A stretch of 7,977 nucleotides of DNA from an uncultured Propionibacteriaceae bacterium. Its GTDB lineage: Bacteria; Actinomycetota; Actinomycetes; Propionibacteriales; Propionibacteriaceae. Both the position numbers and the translations under genes were made by a program. Under the pieces are notes generated by a model. That model was not told the DNA's origin and ran no database searches. It saw nothing but the letters and a program-made list of their open reading frames with translations. Positions 6,534 through 7,977 of this stretch are shown here, piece after piece. How positions within the stretch are numbered: position 1 is the stretch's first letter; the number at the start of each line of letters is the position of its first letter. Location of the stretch: positions 1-7,977 of the forward strand of contig CAKZJI010000238.1 in assembly GCA_936941515.1 (NCBI GenBank). The letters run 5' to 3'.

Positions 6534-7433
6534 TCAGCGTTTGCGGTTGGGGATGTTGAGCACATTCACCTCCACCACATCGACATGTCCCTGACTGTTC
6601 ACGTCAAACTCGATCACCCCAGACTCACCGACCCCTGACCAGTTCACCACCCAATGCGACGTCGCTGTGATCGTGAACTTCCCCGTCTTCTCATACACAT
6701 ACCCACACGACGGAGACTTCTCATTCCGCACCTGAAAACTCTGCCACGCAGTACCCTTCCCACACCGCACAACACCCCCATCACCCATATCCCACACCAC
6801 CTCCGAGACCACAGCCGTCGCAGTCACCGAGTAACCACCCTCAGACACCGTCCGAGACACCGGCCCCCACGTCACCTCCGACGGATCCCGCACCCACAAC
6901 CACACATTCCACCCCACAAAACCATTCCCCGACGGCAACTCCTCCAACAGATGAGGAAACACACCCATATCAATCCCCCGCACCCCCATCTCATCCACCG
7001 CACGCCGCGCCAACACCTCAGGATTCGGCTTGGCACCCCCAGGCGCAGAACGCCACAATGGATAACTTATATTCCCATTCACACACAACACAATCACACC
7101 ATACCTACGGCCTCCCCACACCGGATGATCAAACGGCGGCTGCGGGTCCATCACACGGGTATAGCACGCCCCCTCAGGGTCATAAAACCCACCATCCACC
7201 TTACACGGAATCACCGCCCCAGCCTTCACGCACACCGGCTCCCCACCCCCATCAGGCGGCCTCGACACATAACCCCCAGGCCCACCAGGACGCCCAGGAA
7301 CATCTATCGAAATATCACATTCTCCGTACGAATCTCTGCCCCCACAAGAGACATCAGAGAAAGCAGGAAAAGTAGAAGAGCTCCATCCCAAAAAAGAGAA
7401 AAACGCCGCAAGGAGACTACGCCAAACCTTCAC
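6534..7433 (-). CDS. Exported PKD-like domain protein
   Basis: This gives 299 residues from GTG 7433. The N-terminus (KVWRSLLAAFFSFLGW, then small residues) looks like a signal peptide ending around residue 27. The mature part has eight cysteines (30, 39, 68, 77, 90, 117, 224, 243), suiting disulfides outside the cell. Residues 136-150 (PNPEVLARRAVDEMG), VWLWV (177-181) and the PKD-like signature VWDMGDG (213-219) with SCGYVYEKTGKFTITATSHW (242-261) match a group of secreted actinobacterial proteins commonly annotated as hypothetical or PKD-domain proteins. PKD folds usually mediate protein or sugar contacts at the surface; no enzyme motif is seen. The start is chosen because GTG 7433 overlaps the upstream TGA by four bases; GTG 7442 is an alternative. 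Codon use differs sharply from the rest of the window (GTG, TTG, AAT and GGG favoured), suggesting transfer. Function unknown. Confidence 0.8.
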   Translation of the reverse strand: MKVWRSLLAAFFSFLGWSSSTFPAFSDVSCGGRDSYGECDISIDVPGRPGGPGGYVSRPPDGGGEPVCVKAGAVIPCKVDGGFYDPEGACYTRVMDPQPPFDHPVWGGRRYGVIVLCVNGNISYPLWRSAPGGAKPNPEVLARRAVDEMGVRGIDMGVFPHLLEELPSGNGFVGWNVWLWVRDPSEVTWGPVSRTVSEGGYSVTATAVVSEVVWDMGDGGVVRCGKGTAWQSFQVRNEKSPSCGYVYEKTGKFTITATSHWVVNWSGVGESGVIEFDVNSQGHVDVVEVNVLNIPNRKR

Positions 7434-7977
7434 GATCCACACCGACTTCCACTTTCGCTAGTCCAATCCCGAATCGCCCACGAATAATTATTCTCGTAAG
7501 CCACATTAATCTTCCAATGCACGAAATAAGCACGAGATGCATCGAGCACAGACTCTCTAGTGTCACTCTTCACAAGATCACTATCGCTGGAATCCGTGCA
7601 AGCGAAGACCTTAACGGTCTTCACGCCGCCTTCTTCCTCAACAGGGCCAGCTCCATCGATATAAGAATCAATCTTTCCGATAGCAATAACCCCTTTTTCT
7701 CGTCGCTCGGCCAAGCGAGACATAACAATAGTTCGCCCCTGTCCAGTCAAAACAGTCGCAAGCTCCTCGACTGGAGCCTCAAGATCGGACTCAGCCTTAA
7801 GACGGAGTTCGAAGAATTTCTCCACCGTCTGTGCTGCCTCCAACTGCTCTGGACCAAACGTCGCACTCGGCTCAGGAGACGGCGCAGGCGAACTCGACTC
7901 AACAGGCGGCGTCCACAACGGCCCTGAGCCACCTGTGTGAATCGACGGCTTCGGCAGCGACTCCGAACCAGCACCAC
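7430..7977 (-). CDS. Probable exported lipoprotein, 5' end outside window
   Basis: The frame stays open to the right edge, so the start is missing; 181 residues are visible. The first visible residues (GAGSESLPKPSIHTGGSGP) and a Ser/Pro-rich stretch (ESSSPAPSPEPSAT) look like the flexible linker just after a lipidated Cys, which would lie beyond the edge. Then comes a globular domain of about 145 residues: a helix-rich start (LEAAQTVEKFFELRLKAE), a middle with IGKIDSYIDG and KVFACTDSS, and an end WAIRDWTSESGSRCGS. Two cysteines (in FACTD and SRCG) could pair. The size and the C-terminal W...C pattern recall small NTF2-like or lipoprotein domains of actinobacteria, but I do not recognise a named family. 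Its stop overlaps the PKD-like start by four bases, so the two are probably translated together. Codons are more A/T-rich than in the mtr region. Confidence 0.65.
   Translation of the reverse strand, partial: GAGSESLPKPSIHTGGSGPLWTPPVESSSPAPSPEPSATFGPEQLEAAQTVEKFFELRLKAESDLEAPVEELATVLTGQGRTIVMSRLAERREKGVIAIGKIDSYIDGAGPVEEEGGVKTVKVFACTDSSDSDLVKSDTRESVLDASRAYFVHWKINVAYENNYSWAIRDWTSESGSRCGS

Noticed and set aside
6654..7487. 277-codon open frame on the plus strand, rich in Arg, His, Pro and Thr
   Set aside because: It is the mirror of the G/T-rich PKD-like gene; its composition is not protein-like and it shows no motif, while the minus strand has a signal peptide and family motifs.
1..7977. CRISPR arrays, tRNA or rRNA genes, insertion sequences, attachment sites
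   Set aside because: No regular direct repeats, cloverleaf-like sequences, transposase motifs or matching flanking repeats were seen.

Overview
The window looks like chromosomal DNA from a high-GC Gram-positive bacterium (Actinomycetota). The strongest evidence is the minus-strand order mtrA, mtrB, lpqB, comF, which is the conserved order around the essential MtrAB two-component system in mycobacteria, corynebacteria and propionibacteria. Codon use in this part is GC-rich and SD sequences are AGGAGG-like. A propionibacterial host is my best guess from the feel of the proteins, but the genus cannot be fixed by eye.

Layout. Positions 1 to about 530 (minus) hold the 5' part of a comF-like phosphoribosyltransferase gene that runs off the left edge. 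Its frame is clear from homology, but it has no normal start codon. Positions 550-2250 (minus) are the lipoprotein gene lpqB, 2275-3774 the sensor kinase gene mtrB and 3755-4459 the response regulator gene mtrA. A 215-base gap (4460-4674) holds a candidate mtrA promoter and a 9-bp-stem inverted repeat. Positions 4675-5235 (minus) encode a YqgE/AlgH (UPF0301) protein. Divergent from it, 5270-6511 (plus) encodes a cytoplasmic GH13 alpha-amylase-family enzyme. Convergent with the amylase, 6534-7433 (minus) encodes an exported PKD-like protein. Its start overlaps by four bases the stop of a probable lipoprotein gene (7430 to beyond 7977, minus) that is cut by the right edge.

How the genes fit together. 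MtrB senses an envelope signal, with LpqB as its lipoprotein partner, and phosphorylates MtrA, which in relatives controls cell-wall and division genes. The three form one tightly packed transcription unit, probably continuing into comF. The yqgE and amylase genes look like ordinary chromosomal neighbours. The right end is different: two exported proteins, translationally coupled, with base and codon use unlike the rest of the window. This suggests an accessory, probably transferred, surface-protein cassette.

The points most worth a second look are the startless comF with an in-frame TGA and a hairpin over its 5' end, the odd codon use of the PKD-like gene, the coupled lipoprotein/PKD pair, and a Ser in place of the usual Asn in amylase region I. 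I did not find a complete new defence or mobile system, CRISPR, tRNA, rRNA or insertion sequence.
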